Of a DNA stretch of 64,000 nt, positions 47,495-56,616 are shown piece by piece. The position numbers and the translations under genes are program-made. This DNA comes from Rhizobium sp. RU36D (GTDB lineage Bacteria; Pseudomonadota; Alphaproteobacteria; Rhizobiales; Rhizobiaceae). Positions within the stretch are counted from its first letter, which is position 1, and the number at the start of each line of letters is the position of its first letter. The notes beneath the pieces are model-generated. The model was not told the origin of the DNA and did not search any database. It worked only from the letters and a program-made list of their open reading frames with translations. The stretch spans positions 372,001 through 436,000 of the forward strand of contig NZ_FWXU01000001.1 in assembly GCF_900176345.1 (NCBI RefSeq), written 5' to 3'.

Positions 47495-47995
47495 TTAGTG
47501 CTCGTTCCGTGAGGCGAAGATCGCCTGCATGTTCGGTACGATGATGAAGTCCTGTCCGCGTTTGACGAGGCAGTGGATGAAATCCGGCCGCCAGCGCATG
47601 CCGACACTCGGCGGCGGCTCACTGGCGGTACGGTCTAGCGTGGTAACTTCATGTACCTTGTCGGTGCGCACACCGATCAGCGTCGGCTCGCCTTCAATCT
47701 CGAGCTCAATGACGACTATGCGGCTTTCGATTGTCGGCTCAGTTGCCTCCATGCCGAAAGCCAGACGGATATCCGCAAGCGGTATGACCTTGCCGCGGAA
47801 ATTGATGACACTGCCGACGAACGCACGGGCGCCCGGTACGGCGGTTTCCGGCAACAGGTCCAGGATTTCCTGGACGATCACCGCGTCGAAAGCGAAGGTT
47901 TCACCTGCCAGTTCGAAGGTGAGAACCTCTGCCTCGCTGGCCGTCCCCCAATAGTCGGCCGCTACACTGTTTGTCATGGATATTGCTTCACTCAT
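47495..47995 (-). CDS. cheW: Chemotaxis coupling protein CheW
   Basis: This 166-aa CheW has [42 protein letters not shown] and [20 protein letters not shown]. It links receptors to CheA. The start overlaps the cheA stop by 4 nt (ATGA), so the two are coupled. Confidence 0.93.
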   Translation of the reverse strand: MSEAISMTNSVAADYWGTASEAEVLTFELAGETFAFDAVIVQEILDLLPETAVPGARAFVGSVINFRGKVIPLADIRLAFGMEATEPTIESRIVVIELEIEGEPTLIGVRTDKVHEVTTLDRTASEPPPSVGMRWRPDFIHCLVKRGQDFIIVPNMQAIFASRNEH

Positions 47996-50022
47996 CCGGC
48001 CGCGCGCAAATGCGCCTCCTGCTGTTGGCCCGATGCCACCAGATGGGCGACATCGAGGATAAGAGCGACGCTGCCATCCCCGAGGATGGTTGCACCCGAG
48101 AAGGTCGCGACGTCATGGTGCAGCTTGGATAGAGACTTGATAACGGTCTGGTGGTCGCCGATGATCTGGTCGACAACGAGCCCGACGCGTTCAGTGCCGG
48201 TCGAGATGACGACGATCTTCTGGAACGGATCCGGCTTGGTGCCTGTCCTGAACAGCTCACGCAAGCGGATATAGGGCACGAGGCTTTCGCGCAGCGAGAT
48301 GAAGCTGCGGCCGCGCGAGCGCATATCGTCCTCGATCGACAGTTCCAGGCATTCCTCGACAGCCGAAAGCGGTATGACATAGGCGCCCTTGCCGACCCGG
48401 ATCAGCAGGCCATCGATGATGGCGAGCGTCAGCGGAATGCGCAGCGATATCTCCGAGCCCTGGCCAGGATTGCTGACCACGTCGATCGCGCCGCGCAGGG
48501 CTTCCACCGTCTTCTTCACCACATCCATGCCAACACCGCGGCCGGAAAGATTGGTGATCGTGGCGGCAGTGGAGAAGCCCGGCTGGAAGATCAGTTGCAG
48601 CAGTTCCTGGTCGGACAGGACAGCGCCCGGCTGAATGATGCCGGAGGATTCCGCCTTGGCGCGCACCCGCTCCCGATTGATGCCGCGGCCATCATCCTTG
48701 ATGGTGATGATGACTTCGCCACCGGACTGGCGCGCGGACAGCTGGATACGCCCGGCCTCGGGCTTGCCCGCGGCTGCACGTTCGGCCGGCGGTTCCAGGC
48801 CGTGGTCGATCGAATTGCGGACCAGGTGGACCAGCGGATCGGCCAGGCGGTCGATAACCGTCTTGTCCACCTCGGTGGTCTCGCCTTCGGTGACCAGTTC
48901 GATAACCTTGCCGGTCTCTCGGGAGAGATCATGCACGAGGCGGCGGAAGCGGCCGAAAAGGCTGGCGACGGGCATCATCCGCAGCACCATCATGGTGTCG
49001 CGAAGCTCGCCGGACAGGCGCTCGATATCTTCGGAAACGGCGCGAAGCTGAATCTCAACGCTGGCATCCGCCAACTGGGACAGGCGCGACTGGGCGATCA
49101 CCAATTCGCCGACCCGGTCCATCAGTTCATCAAGACGTTCGGCCGGGACGCGGACGTTTTCAGCGACCTTGGCCGGCTGCCGGCTGTCATTCGCTGCATC
49201 CTTGGCTGCTGCAGAAGCGGCGGCGGCAACCGGCTCAGGCGTGGCAACCACCGGAGCAGCAACAGCTTCCGCAGGCTTTGCGGCTTGCGCGACCGGAGCC
49301 CCGCCGGCTTCGCTGATCTCGAGCTGCATCTCGTCCATCACGAAGATGAAGACATCCTCGATCGCGTCGCGGCCGCTCTTGGTCGTCAGCGTAACATCCC
49401 AGGCAAGATGGATATCCGTGGGCTCCAGCAGATCGATCGGTGGAACGGCCTTGGTGTCCGCAACCACGATGCAAGTGCCGAGTTCCCGCAATTCGTCGAG
49501 CAGACCAAGCGGATTGGTGCCGTTGGCCATGGCGTTTGTCGGCAGGCTGAAGCGAATCTTCCACGTCTTCTGCCCATCCTGGGTTTTGACAGCGGTAACA
49601 GGAACCGCTGCAGAAGCGCCGGCAGGCACGGCAATTGGCGCTCCCGCCTTGCCATCGACTGCCATCTGCAGGTTCGTCAGCAGCACGAGGCTCGTCTCTT
49701 CGTGATCGCCATTGGGCTGGTCGATCAGGGCGCGCATGTGATCCTGTGCAGCAAGAACGGCCGACACGAGTTCCTGCGTCGCCGGCACATCGCCCTTGCG
49801 CACCCGATCAAACGCGGTTTCGCAATGGTGCGTGAACGCGGCCAGCGCATCGAAGCCAAACATCGCGCCGGAGCCCTTGAGCGTGTGGAGCCCACGGAAA
49901 ACCGCGTCGATCTGGTCCTTGTCATCCAGCCGGTGGGTTAGATCCAACAGCCCCGCTTCAATCTGCTCCAGCAGTTCGGCGGCCTCGGTTAGAAAAACGG
50001 CAATCGGATCGGTCGCGCTCAT
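47992..50022 (-). CDS. cheA: Chemotaxis histidine kinase
   Basis: This 676-aa CheA has an N-terminal HPt domain with phospho-acceptor His46 (GLHTLKGSGAMFG) and an Ala/Pro-rich linker around a CheY-binding-like segment (residues about 150-235). The dimerisation domain contains VPAERLDELMDRVGELVIAQ. The kinase has its N box HLVRNSIDHGLEP, G1 IKDDGRGINRE and G2 LSGRGVGMDVVK. A C-terminal CheW-like domain follows. Four-nucleotide overlaps link it to cheY and cheW. It phosphorylates CheY and CheB in response to receptors. Confidence 0.95.
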   Translation of the reverse strand: MSATDPIAVFLTEAAELLEQIEAGLLDLTHRLDDKDQIDAVFRGLHTLKGSGAMFGFDALAAFTHHCETAFDRVRKGDVPATQELVSAVLAAQDHMRALIDQPNGDHEETSLVLLTNLQMAVDGKAGAPIAVPAGASAAVPVTAVKTQDGQKTWKIRFSLPTNAMANGTNPLGLLDELRELGTCIVVADTKAVPPIDLLEPTDIHLAWDVTLTTKSGRDAIEDVFIFVMDEMQLEISEAGGAPVAQAAKPAEAVAAPVVATPEPVAAAASAAAKDAANDSRQPAKVAENVRVPAERLDELMDRVGELVIAQSRLSQLADASVEIQLRAVSEDIERLSGELRDTMMVLRMMPVASLFGRFRRLVHDLSRETGKVIELVTEGETTEVDKTVIDRLADPLVHLVRNSIDHGLEPPAERAAAGKPEAGRIQLSARQSGGEVIITIKDDGRGINRERVRAKAESSGIIQPGAVLSDQELLQLIFQPGFSTAATITNLSGRGVGMDVVKKTVEALRGAIDVVSNPGQGSEISLRIPLTLAIIDGLLIRVGKGAYVIPLSAVEECLELSIEDDMRSRGRSFISLRESLVPYIRLRELFRTGTKPDPFQKIVVISTGTERVGLVVDQIIGDHQTVIKSLSKLHHDVATFSGATILGDGSVALILDVAHLVASGQQQEAHLRAAG

Positions 50023-50387
50023 TTGCCGAGAACCTTCTTTGCGATTTTCACCAGGCTCTCGGGATCGAAGGGCTTAGTCAGCCAGCCGGTCGCGCCGGCG
50101 GCTTTTGCCTGGCTTTTGATTTCGCCGTCGGATTCCGTGGTCAGGAACACGACCGGGATACCCATATGCGCCGGGATCTTGCGCAGTTCCCGGATCATCG
50201 TCAGGCCATCCATGTTGGGCATGTTCAGATCGGTGATCACCAGGTCAAAGCTGCCGCCATTGAGCTTGGCGAGCCCATCGCTACCATCAACCGCCTCGGT
50301 GACCTGATAGCCGGCATTGGTCAATGCGATGCGGGTGGTCATGCGAATGCTGGCAGAATCATCCACGGTCAAAATCTTTGCACTCAT
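50019..50387 (-). CDS. cheY: Chemotaxis response regulator CheY
   Basis: This 122-aa single receiver domain has the acidic pair Asp9/Asp10 (TVDDSAS), phospho-acceptor Asp53 (VITDLNMPNMDG), Thr83 (FLTTES) and Lys105 (LTKPF). It is phosphorylated by CheA and signals to the flagellar motor or another output. It lies 2 nt after the STAS gene and overlaps cheA by 4 nt. Confidence 0.95.
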   Translation of the reverse strand: MSAKILTVDDSASIRMTTRIALTNAGYQVTEAVDGSDGLAKLNGGSFDLVITDLNMPNMDGLTMIRELRKIPAHMGIPVVFLTTESDGEIKSQAKAAGATGWLTKPFDPESLVKIAKKVLGK

Positions 50388-50389
50388 TA

Positions 50390-50704
50390 CTATGCTCCTT
50401 GATGAAACCAGAAACGCGCCCGGTCGGGCGTCAGGGAATCGGTGAATCCGGCCCTGGTCAGGACCTCGCGAAGCGCGGGCCCCACCGGCCGCGACAAGGC
50501 CAGCGTCTTGCCGCGCTGCTCCGCATAAAGCCTCGCCGATTCCATCAGCTGCACGAAGCTTGCATCTGCCTCGGTGGCGTCTGACAGCTCCACTACCAAA
50601 GATTGGCTAGTCTCCAGCCCCTCCTTCAGCGCGGCATGCACGGGATGGATAGACCGGACGTTGAGCGGGCCCGCGAAACGAACGATATGAGGTTCGGGTT
50701 GCAT
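50390..50704 (-). CDS. STAS-domain protein heading the chemotaxis operon
   Basis: This 104-aa protein has a STAS (anti-sigma-antagonist/MlaB-like) fold pattern: IVRFAGPLNVRSIHPVHAAL, VVELSDATEADASFVQLMES and ARLYAEQRGKTLALS. The usual phosphorylatable Ser position falls in ATEADASFVQ. It is the first gene of the che operon and 2 nt from cheY. Similar STAS proteins appear at the front of some alphaproteobacterial che clusters, but their role is unclear; a protein-interaction or localisation function is likely. Confidence 0.85.
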   Translation of the reverse strand: MQPEPHIVRFAGPLNVRSIHPVHAALKEGLETSQSLVVELSDATEADASFVQLMESARLYAEQRGKTLALSRPVGPALREVLTRAGFTDSLTPDRARFWFHQGA

Positions 50705-51015
50705 CTGATCTCCAGAGGTAGATTCGCGCTAAAATCACTGTATTTCTGGAGAATCCCAGCACATCATTAATGGCCGGTAAAAGAGCGACGTCAAATTTCA
50801 GACATTTTAAAAAAGAGAGTTCTAATTTTAGAAAAAATGCAATATTAACCAATAGGTTGAAATTCTCAGATGTTGGTGTCCAGTTTTAATTCAATTTGCG
50901 GTTTTCCCTGTCATCGTGTCGATCAAGCCACGAATGGGTGTCGCTAGCGCCGCGACGTGGCCGCAGGTTCCTGCACAGCAAAGAACAACAAAAAACAAAT
51001 CGCGAGACATACGGG
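50705..51015. other. Divergent AT-rich intergenic region
   Basis: This 311-nt gap separates the che operon (leftward) from the MCP-like gene (rightward). Part of it (about 50805-50890) is clearly AT-richer than the surroundings. It holds an inverted repeat TTCTAATTTTAGAA (50820-50833), a possible regulator site between two promoters. No gene is seen and no promoter can be assigned with confidence. Confidence 0.5.
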
Positions 51016-52755
51016 ATGAAGCAGAAATCGAACACCGCCAAGGCCCAAATTGGAATCCAGGGCCAGGCGATCGTCGACCGGCTGGAGCATGCGCGCGGAC
51101 GCATCGAAAAGCGTTTCCTCGACGGCGGAACGGTCCTGTTGTCCATCCTGGATTCGATCGACAAGCTCGTCTCCACCCTTGATCACGTGACCGGCTCACT
51201 GGATGAAGAGGCCGCAAGCCGCACCAAAACGGCCCTGACCGGCACCATGAACGAACTCTCCCGGCTGCCGGACTTAGAAAAGAACCGCCAGGAAGACCTG
51301 GTCGCCGTATCGGCCATCGAAAAGCAGCTGCGCCTGCAGGTGGCGGACATGCGCGAGACATTGCGCTATCTCCGGACCTTCGCCATCACCGCCAAGATCA
51401 GTGGCGCTGTCATTCCAGACTTTGCCGGTTTCGCCGCCGAGATCATCGAACGCATTCAGTTCGGAACCACCCAGGCAGAGCTTTTTGCCGAAAAGCTGGA
51501 CGGCCTTGCTGCCAAAGTCTCGCCCGCGACGAAGCGCGGCCGCCAGATCCTGGAGAGCTATGCGGTCCTCATCCCGGGCATCGTCACCGATCTCGCAGCA
51601 AGCGCCGACCAGCTGAACGGTCATCACCGCGAACTCGCCAATACGGCCACAACCGTGCGGCAACTCGCCGGCGGCGTCCAGATGAAGCTCGCGACTGTCC
51701 TTTCAGCGATGCAGGTCGGCGACATCACTCGCCAGCGCATCGAACATTGCCAGCTGGCATTCCAGGTTCTGGGGGAATATCTCGACACCCCCGCCGGCAA
51801 GAAGCTCAAGGAAGCACAGCGCGCCCGCCTATGGCTGCTGATACGCCAGCTCGTATCGCGCCAGCTCGAACAAACCCATGCCGATTTCGACCGCGATACG
51901 TCGAAGATCGTCAGCACGGTGTCGAGCTTCGATGCCGAAATTCGGCATATCCTCCACCTCGGCTCGAAGATGAAGCCCGATGACGACGATGCCAGCGGCA
52001 GCATCATCCGCCAGCTGGAATGCAACATCGCCAAGGCGAAGGACATTGTCCACCAGGTGGAAGCGGGCGCGATCGAAGCCGATGCGCTTTGCCAGAGCAC
52101 CGAGGCCATCGTCAACGAACTGGTGCAGAGCATCGAGGTGGTAAAGGTCGTCCGCACCGACATCCAATACATGGCGCTGAACACCAATCTTCGCTGCAGC
52201 AAGATCGGCGAGGAAGGTCGCGCAATCAACGTGATCACAGCCGAACTGCGCAATTTCGCCGGCCTGATGGACGGAACGGCGGAAAATATCCTTGTTTCGC
52301 TCCAGTCTCTGCAGACCACCGCCGCGCGCATGCGTGGCACCGGCCCCACTGACGGGACCGACGAACGGCTAGAAACCCGCCTCGCCAGCGCCTCCGACAG
52401 CATTCATGCAGCAGCCGACCAGATGGACGCCAGCCTGAAAAACCTGGACGAACAGGGCCGCGCGGCCGCCACCCTGATGAAGAAGGCAATCCCGCAACTG
52501 GACTTCAACGCCGAGCTTGGTGAGATCCTTGCCGAATGCACGGCGCTGAGTGCCCCGGAAATCGATGAGGTGCCGGCGCTCGACGACATCGCGTCAGCGC
52601 TGGAAGAGATCGCTCCCCGCATCTACAAGAGCTATACGATGGTGGCGGAGCGCGATATCCACGCCGAGATTCTCGGCCGCCCGGCCAGCGCGCAGCCCGT
52701 TGTCGAGCAGGTCTTCGACAATGACGATGATCTTCTGGAGACCGCGCTCTTCTAA
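51016..52755 (+). CDS. Soluble MCP-like coiled-coil protein divergent from che operon
   Basis: This 579-aa, mostly helical protein has no signal peptide or transmembrane helix. Residues about 384-425 (YMALNTNLRCSKIGEEGRA, then INVITAELRNFAGL) align with the receptor signalling tip of the neighbouring MCPs ([19 protein letters not shown], then [14 protein letters not shown]). It keeps ALN, G-E-x-G and E-(V/L)-R. It is therefore a degenerate cytoplasmic receptor-like protein that may bind CheA/CheW. ATG 51016 is used; there is no strong ribosome-binding site. A structured repeat follows. Confidence 0.8.
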   Translation: MKQKSNTAKAQIGIQGQAIVDRLEHARGRIEKRFLDGGTVLLSILDSIDKLVSTLDHVTGSLDEEAASRTKTALTGTMNELSRLPDLEKNRQEDLVAVSAIEKQLRLQVADMRETLRYLRTFAITAKISGAVIPDFAGFAAEIIERIQFGTTQAELFAEKLDGLAAKVSPATKRGRQILESYAVLIPGIVTDLAASADQLNGHHRELANTATTVRQLAGGVQMKLATVLSAMQVGDITRQRIEHCQLAFQVLGEYLDTPAGKKLKEAQRARLWLLIRQLVSRQLEQTHADFDRDTSKIVSTVSSFDAEIRHILHLGSKMKPDDDDASGSIIRQLECNIAKAKDIVHQVEAGAIEADALCQSTEAIVNELVQSIEVVKVVRTDIQYMALNTNLRCSKIGEEGRAINVITAELRNFAGLMDGTAENILVSLQSLQTTAARMRGTGPTDGTDERLETRLASASDSIHAAADQMDASLKNLDEQGRAAATLMKKAIPQLDFNAELGEILAECTALSAPEIDEVPALDDIASALEEIAPRIYKSYTMVAERDIHAEILGRPASAQPVVEQVFDNDDDLLETALF

Positions 52756-52756
52756 A

Positions 52757-52857
52757 GCATGTCTCCCAAAAGTGGGCACCGGTTTTGGGATAAAGACATG
52801 CGAAAACAAAAGTCTACAGCAGGCCGCATGAATCCGAATCAACGCGACCTGCTGTAG
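52757..52857. repeat. Rhizobial intergenic palindrome, bidirectional terminator-like
   Basis: There are two hairpins. The first nests GCATGTC/GACATGC (52757-52801) around TCCCAAAA/TTTTGGGA. The second pairs CTACAGCAGG (52814-52823) with CCTGCTGTAG (52848-52857). This arrangement is a very common repeat between convergent genes in Rhizobium and relatives, as I recall it. It lies exactly between the convergent genes ending at 52755 and 52870. Confidence 0.78.
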
Positions 52858-52869
52858 AGCGTTGCTTAT

Positions 52870-54828
52870 TTACTGGGCAGCCGAGGGCAGGTCACAAACC
52901 TCGCCATTCGGCTTGTAGCCCGATACCAGCTCCTGGAGATAGGCGCGGATTTCAGCCGGGTCATTGCGGCGCAGAACCGTATCAAGGGCTACAAGCCTGG
53001 GCTCGAGCTGGGTCCAGGGAAGGAAATCTTCCGAACCCTTCATGATGCGCGGATGATCCGTTGTCTGGACGTTGTCACCGATCAGCAGCTCCTCATAAAG
53101 CTTTTCGCCCGGCCGCAAGCCGATGATCGAGATGGCGATATCGCCATCCGGATGCATCTCGTCCTGGACCGTCAGGCCCGAAAGCTCAACCATTCGATAA
53201 GCCAGATCGATGATCTTGACCGGCTCGCCCATGTCTAGCAGGAACACGTCGCCGCCCTCAGACATCGCACCGGCCTGGATTACCAGCTGTGCAGCCTCCG
53301 GGATCGTCATGAAATAGCGGGTGACTTCGGGATCGGTGACGGTTACCGGACCGCCATCGAGGATTTGCTGGCGGAACAAGGGCACCACCGAGCCGGATGA
53401 TCCGAGCACATTACCGAATCGTACCATCGAAAAATTCGTGCATGAGCCTGCGGGCTTATCGGTACGATGGGCCAGCGCCTGAAGAATCATCTCGGCCAGC
53501 CGCTTGCTGGCCCCCATGACGTTCGGCGGTCGGACCGCCTTGTCGGTGCTGATCAGCACAAAATCGCTGACGCCAAGATCAATGGCAGCAAGCGCAGCGG
53601 TGAGCGTCCCGAAGGCGTTGTTGCAGACACCGGCGGCGACATTCACTTCCACCATCGGCACATGCTTGTAGGCAGCGGCGTGATACAGCGTTTGCGGCTT
53701 CCACGTCTGAAGCACGTGGCGCAAACGTTTTTCGTCGTTCACATTCCCAAGTATCGGCACGAGCCGGACATCCGAGAGACCCGCCTTCTCCGCTATATGC
53801 ATCAGTTCCGAATGGATGGCGTAGAGCGAATACTCGCTTTGCTCGTAAAGCAGCAATCCTGCAGGTCCGTTTACAAGGATCTGCCGACAGAGTTCGCTAC
53901 CAATAGACCCCCCTGCCCCAGTCACCAGCACCACCTTGCCGCGAATGCTCTTGTCCAAGAGGTTCTTGTCCGGGGCAATGGCGTCACGCCCAAGCAGGTC
54001 CTCGATCTGCAATTCGCGCAGCGCCGAAACCGTGATGTGGCCTTGAGCAAGGGCTGTCAGATCCGGCACCGTGCGGATCGTGACCTTCGCCTTGCTCAAC
54101 TGATCGGCAATCTCGGCGCGCCGCTTGCGGCTAACCGAGGGTATGGCCAGCAGCACATCGCGAATGCCGACCGTCTCGACCAGGCCCGGAAGATCCTGCG
54201 GGTTGTAAATCGGCAGGCCGTTCATGATGCTGCCCTGGAGCAACGGATCGTCATCCAGGAAGCCATGAACCTTCAGCTCATTGCTGTTTGACAGCGCTGC
54301 AGCCAGCTGACGACCCGCCGTGCCGGCTCCATAAATGACGACCCTGGTCTGGCTCGCATTGGTGCGCAGGATGCTGCGATAGGCGTCACCGAGCCAGTAG
54401 CGGGTTCCCATTCGCGACAGGGCGACGGCAATCAGCAACAGAAGCGGCTGCAGGATACCGACCGTGCGCGGCACGCCGGGCACGCTGACGGCCGTGAAGA
54501 TCGTCATGAAGGCAAGGCCGTAGATCGCCACGGCCTGCACCACGGTCACGAAGGCCGACAGACCGGCATAGCGGAAAATGGCGCGATAAAGCCCCATGGT
54601 GATGAAGATCGGCAGCGCCAAAGCCAGAGACACCGGCACGGGTAGCCACATGATGCCAGAGAGCGGCACCCATTCATCGAGACGCAGGTAATAAGCGAGC
54701 CAGACGGTCAGCACGCAAAGGCTGGCATCCACAAGCACGGCGAGCACACGCTTGGCCACACGCGGTAGCGCCAGCAGCCGGATCGCATATCGATTCCCGG
54801 GCTTTCGCCCGTCAGTGCGTGACGCCAT
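52870..54828 (-). CDS. Membrane UDP-sugar 4,6-dehydratase (WbpM/FlaA1-like polysaccharide biosynthesis protein)
   Basis: This 652-aa protein has four N-terminal membrane helices (about residues 25-145), a CoA-binding-like Rossmann domain (VVIYGAGTAGRQLAAAL) and a second extended SDR domain. That domain shows the NAD motif TGAGGSIGSE and the catalytic region LISTDKAVRPPNVMGASKR, where Met replaces the usual Tyr (SMK-type inverting dehydratase). The family converts UDP-GlcNAc to the 4-keto-6-deoxy sugar. It overlaps the glycosyltransferase upstream by 17 nt. It resembles WreV of Rhizobium etli. Confidence 0.9.
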   Translation of the reverse strand: MASRTDGRKPGNRYAIRLLALPRVAKRVLAVLVDASLCVLTVWLAYYLRLDEWVPLSGIMWLPVPVSLALALPIFITMGLYRAIFRYAGLSAFVTVVQAVAIYGLAFMTIFTAVSVPGVPRTVGILQPLLLLIAVALSRMGTRYWLGDAYRSILRTNASQTRVVIYGAGTAGRQLAAALSNSNELKVHGFLDDDPLLQGSIMNGLPIYNPQDLPGLVETVGIRDVLLAIPSVSRKRRAEIADQLSKAKVTIRTVPDLTALAQGHITVSALRELQIEDLLGRDAIAPDKNLLDKSIRGKVVLVTGAGGSIGSELCRQILVNGPAGLLLYEQSEYSLYAIHSELMHIAEKAGLSDVRLVPILGNVNDEKRLRHVLQTWKPQTLYHAAAYKHVPMVEVNVAAGVCNNAFGTLTAALAAIDLGVSDFVLISTDKAVRPPNVMGASKRLAEMILQALAHRTDKPAGSCTNFSMVRFGNVLGSSGSVVPLFRQQILDGGPVTVTDPEVTRYFMTIPEAAQLVIQAGAMSEGGDVFLLDMGEPVKIIDLAYRMVELSGLTVQDEMHPDGDIAISIIGLRPGEKLYEELLIGDNVQTTDHPRIMKGSEDFLPWTQLEPRLVALDTVLRRNDPAEIRAYLQELVSGYKPNGEVCDLPSAAQ

Positions 54829-55375
54829 GCCTGCCCAATACCCTTGTCGCCGTCATGAACAAAATGCGCAGGTCGAACAGGACCGAACGCCGCTTCAGGT
54901 ACTCTTCGTCGAATCTGACTTTTTCTGGGATCTCCAGTTCGTCCCGTCCATTGACCTGGGCCCAGCCGGTCAAACCCGGCGTCAGCCTATGCACGCCGCG
55001 CTCCGTGCGCAATGCAATCAGATCGTGCTGATTAAAAAGCGCCGGTCGTGGTCCCACAAAGCTCATGTCGCCATTGAGAATTGACCAGAGCTGCGGCAAC
55101 TCATCCAGGCTCGTCTTGCGCAGGAACGAGCCGATCGGCGTCAGAAATGCCTTGGGGTCACTCAGCAGATGCGTCGCGACGACAGGCGTATCCGTCCGCA
55201 TCGTCCGGAACTTCGGCATGCGGAAGACCTTGTTGTTGCTCCCCACACGATCGGACCAGTAGAGCGCAGGTCCCTTCGAGGTTAACCGCACGGCCATGGC
55301 CACCATCAGCATCGGCACGATGAAAACCACCAGTGCCATAAAGGCCAGCATGAAATCAAAACTACGTTTCAGCAC
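54812..55375 (-). CDS. Undecaprenyl-phosphate sugar-1-phosphate transferase (PglC-like bacterial sugar transferase)
   Basis: This protein of about 187 aa has one N-terminal hydrophobic segment ([20 protein letters not shown]), the KFRTMRTDT loop, [27 protein letters not shown] and [13 protein letters not shown]. These are the hallmarks of monotopic phosphoglycosyl transferases that start O-antigen or exopolysaccharide repeats. A GTG at 55375 gives the family start LKRSFDF; a TTG at 55414 would add 13 residues. It lies between the dehydratase and the reductase genes, comparable to WreU in R. etli. Confidence 0.88.
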   Translation of the reverse strand: MLKRSFDFMLAFMALVVFIVPMLMVAMAVRLTSKGPALYWSDRVGSNNKVFRMPKFRTMRTDTPVVATHLLSDPKAFLTPIGSFLRKTSLDELPQLWSILNGDMSFVGPRPALFNQHDLIALRTERGVHRLTPGLTGWAQVNGRDELEIPEKVRFDEEYLKRRSVLFDLRILFMTATRVLGRHGVTH

Positions 55376-55539
55376 GGATTCTTTGCCAACCAGGTGGAAA
55401 ACAGGACAGCCCAAGGCGACGATGTCCCATTTGGAACAATATCCGAGGTTGCTTTACCGCCTTGTTCAAAGTGAAGCAAGCACCCGCTCCCAAGCAATAT
55501 CTGGGTGCATCGCTCGGCATCCCGGGTCCTCGGTCCCCC

Positions 55540-56526
55540 TTACGTGGCATTCTGCTTCATCGCGTTTCTCAAGGCCGCCATCGTATCCGTCTGCGGCTTC
55601 CAGCCGGTGGCCGCCAGATGGCTGGAACTGGCGATCAGGTCGCGACTTAACGTTTCCCATTTTGCCCCTTGGCCCGCGAGCGTCGCTGCAAATGCAAGCA
55701 GAGCCGAGGGCAGCACGAAGAGCGATGACGGCCTGCCGAGCCCATGCCGAAGCGCCACCACGATATCGCTGACGGCAAGCGGATGGGCGTCGGCAACGAG
55801 AAAGGTTCCGCCATCCGTGGCTTGGCTCTCCATGCAATGCAGGACCGCCCGGCACAGCGCATCGCGGTCCACCAGGGAACGCCGGGCGGTCAGCGCGGCG
55901 AACGGCAAGGGCATCGGCAGGGCTGCCAGCCTTGCAAGCGTCGCGAGATTGCCCCCGACGCCAGGTCCATAGACCAAAACAGGTCGCAGGATGGAGAAAT
56001 GGGATGGCGTCAGCGCATTGGCAACCGCGATCTCGCCGGCAAGTTTTGTCCGGCCGTAGTCGTCCACCGGCTCCGGCTTGGCATGTTCGGTAAGCACACC
56101 CCGAAAACTGGCACCGCACTGCGCCCGACTGGAGGAGACATAGACCATCTTTCCCGGCAAGGACCGGGCGGCGGCATCTGCCAACCGCTTGGTCAGCAGA
56201 AAATTCGCCTGATGATAGGCTTTCTTCGACTCCTCCGCGGACAAGCGCGTATGTGCGATGGCCGCGAGATGGACGATATGATCGACGCCCTCCAACAGTG
56301 CATCGAAAGCCGCGTCGGGCGCCTTGTCCGGTGACGGCAACCGGCGGATGTCGGCAGCACCATCAGGCACCGCCCCCGCAGGCTCGCGCGAGGCTGCGAT
56401 GACGCGATAACCGGACTTGGCGAGAAGCGGAACGAGCGCCCGTCCGACAAAGCCGCGGGCGCCGGTCACCAGAACGGCAACGCCATGCGCGCCGGAACCT
56501 ACACGCTCGATAACGCCTTCAGACAC
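55540..56526 (-). CDS. NAD-dependent epimerase/dehydratase family (4-ketoreductase-like)
   Basis: This 328-aa extended SDR has the NAD motif VTGARGFVGRALV, a catalytic Ser in MVYVSSSRAQ and the YxxxK motif in DDYGRTKLAGE. The ILRPVLVYGPGVGGN element is typical of sugar-nucleotide enzymes. The gene order (reductase, glycosyltransferase, dehydratase) matches the R. etli wreQ/wreU/wreV set that makes UDP-QuiNAc, so 4-keto reduction is the favoured role. A GalE-like epimerase is the alternative. Confidence 0.85.
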   Translation of the reverse strand: MSEGVIERVGSGAHGVAVLVTGARGFVGRALVPLLAKSGYRVIAASREPAGAVPDGAADIRRLPSPDKAPDAAFDALLEGVDHIVHLAAIAHTRLSAEESKKAYHQANFLLTKRLADAAARSLPGKMVYVSSSRAQCGASFRGVLTEHAKPEPVDDYGRTKLAGEIAVANALTPSHFSILRPVLVYGPGVGGNLATLARLAALPMPLPFAALTARRSLVDRDALCRAVLHCMESQATDGGTFLVADAHPLAVSDIVVALRHGLGRPSSLFVLPSALLAFAATLAGQGAKWETLSRDLIASSSHLAATGWKPQTDTMAALRNAMKQNAT

Positions 56527-56616
56527 GCCTCAACCTCGATCTCATTGCAATGACGCCGCCGTTATAGGCTGCTTGCTGACATCAGCCAATTGCCATCCTT
56601 GCAATAGGGCTTGCGC

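Noticed and set aside
48151..49941. Long open frame on the plus strand opposite cheA
   Set aside because: It is the antisense of a well-supported cheA with all kinase motifs; high GC creates long shadow frames, and the peptide has no recognisable domain.
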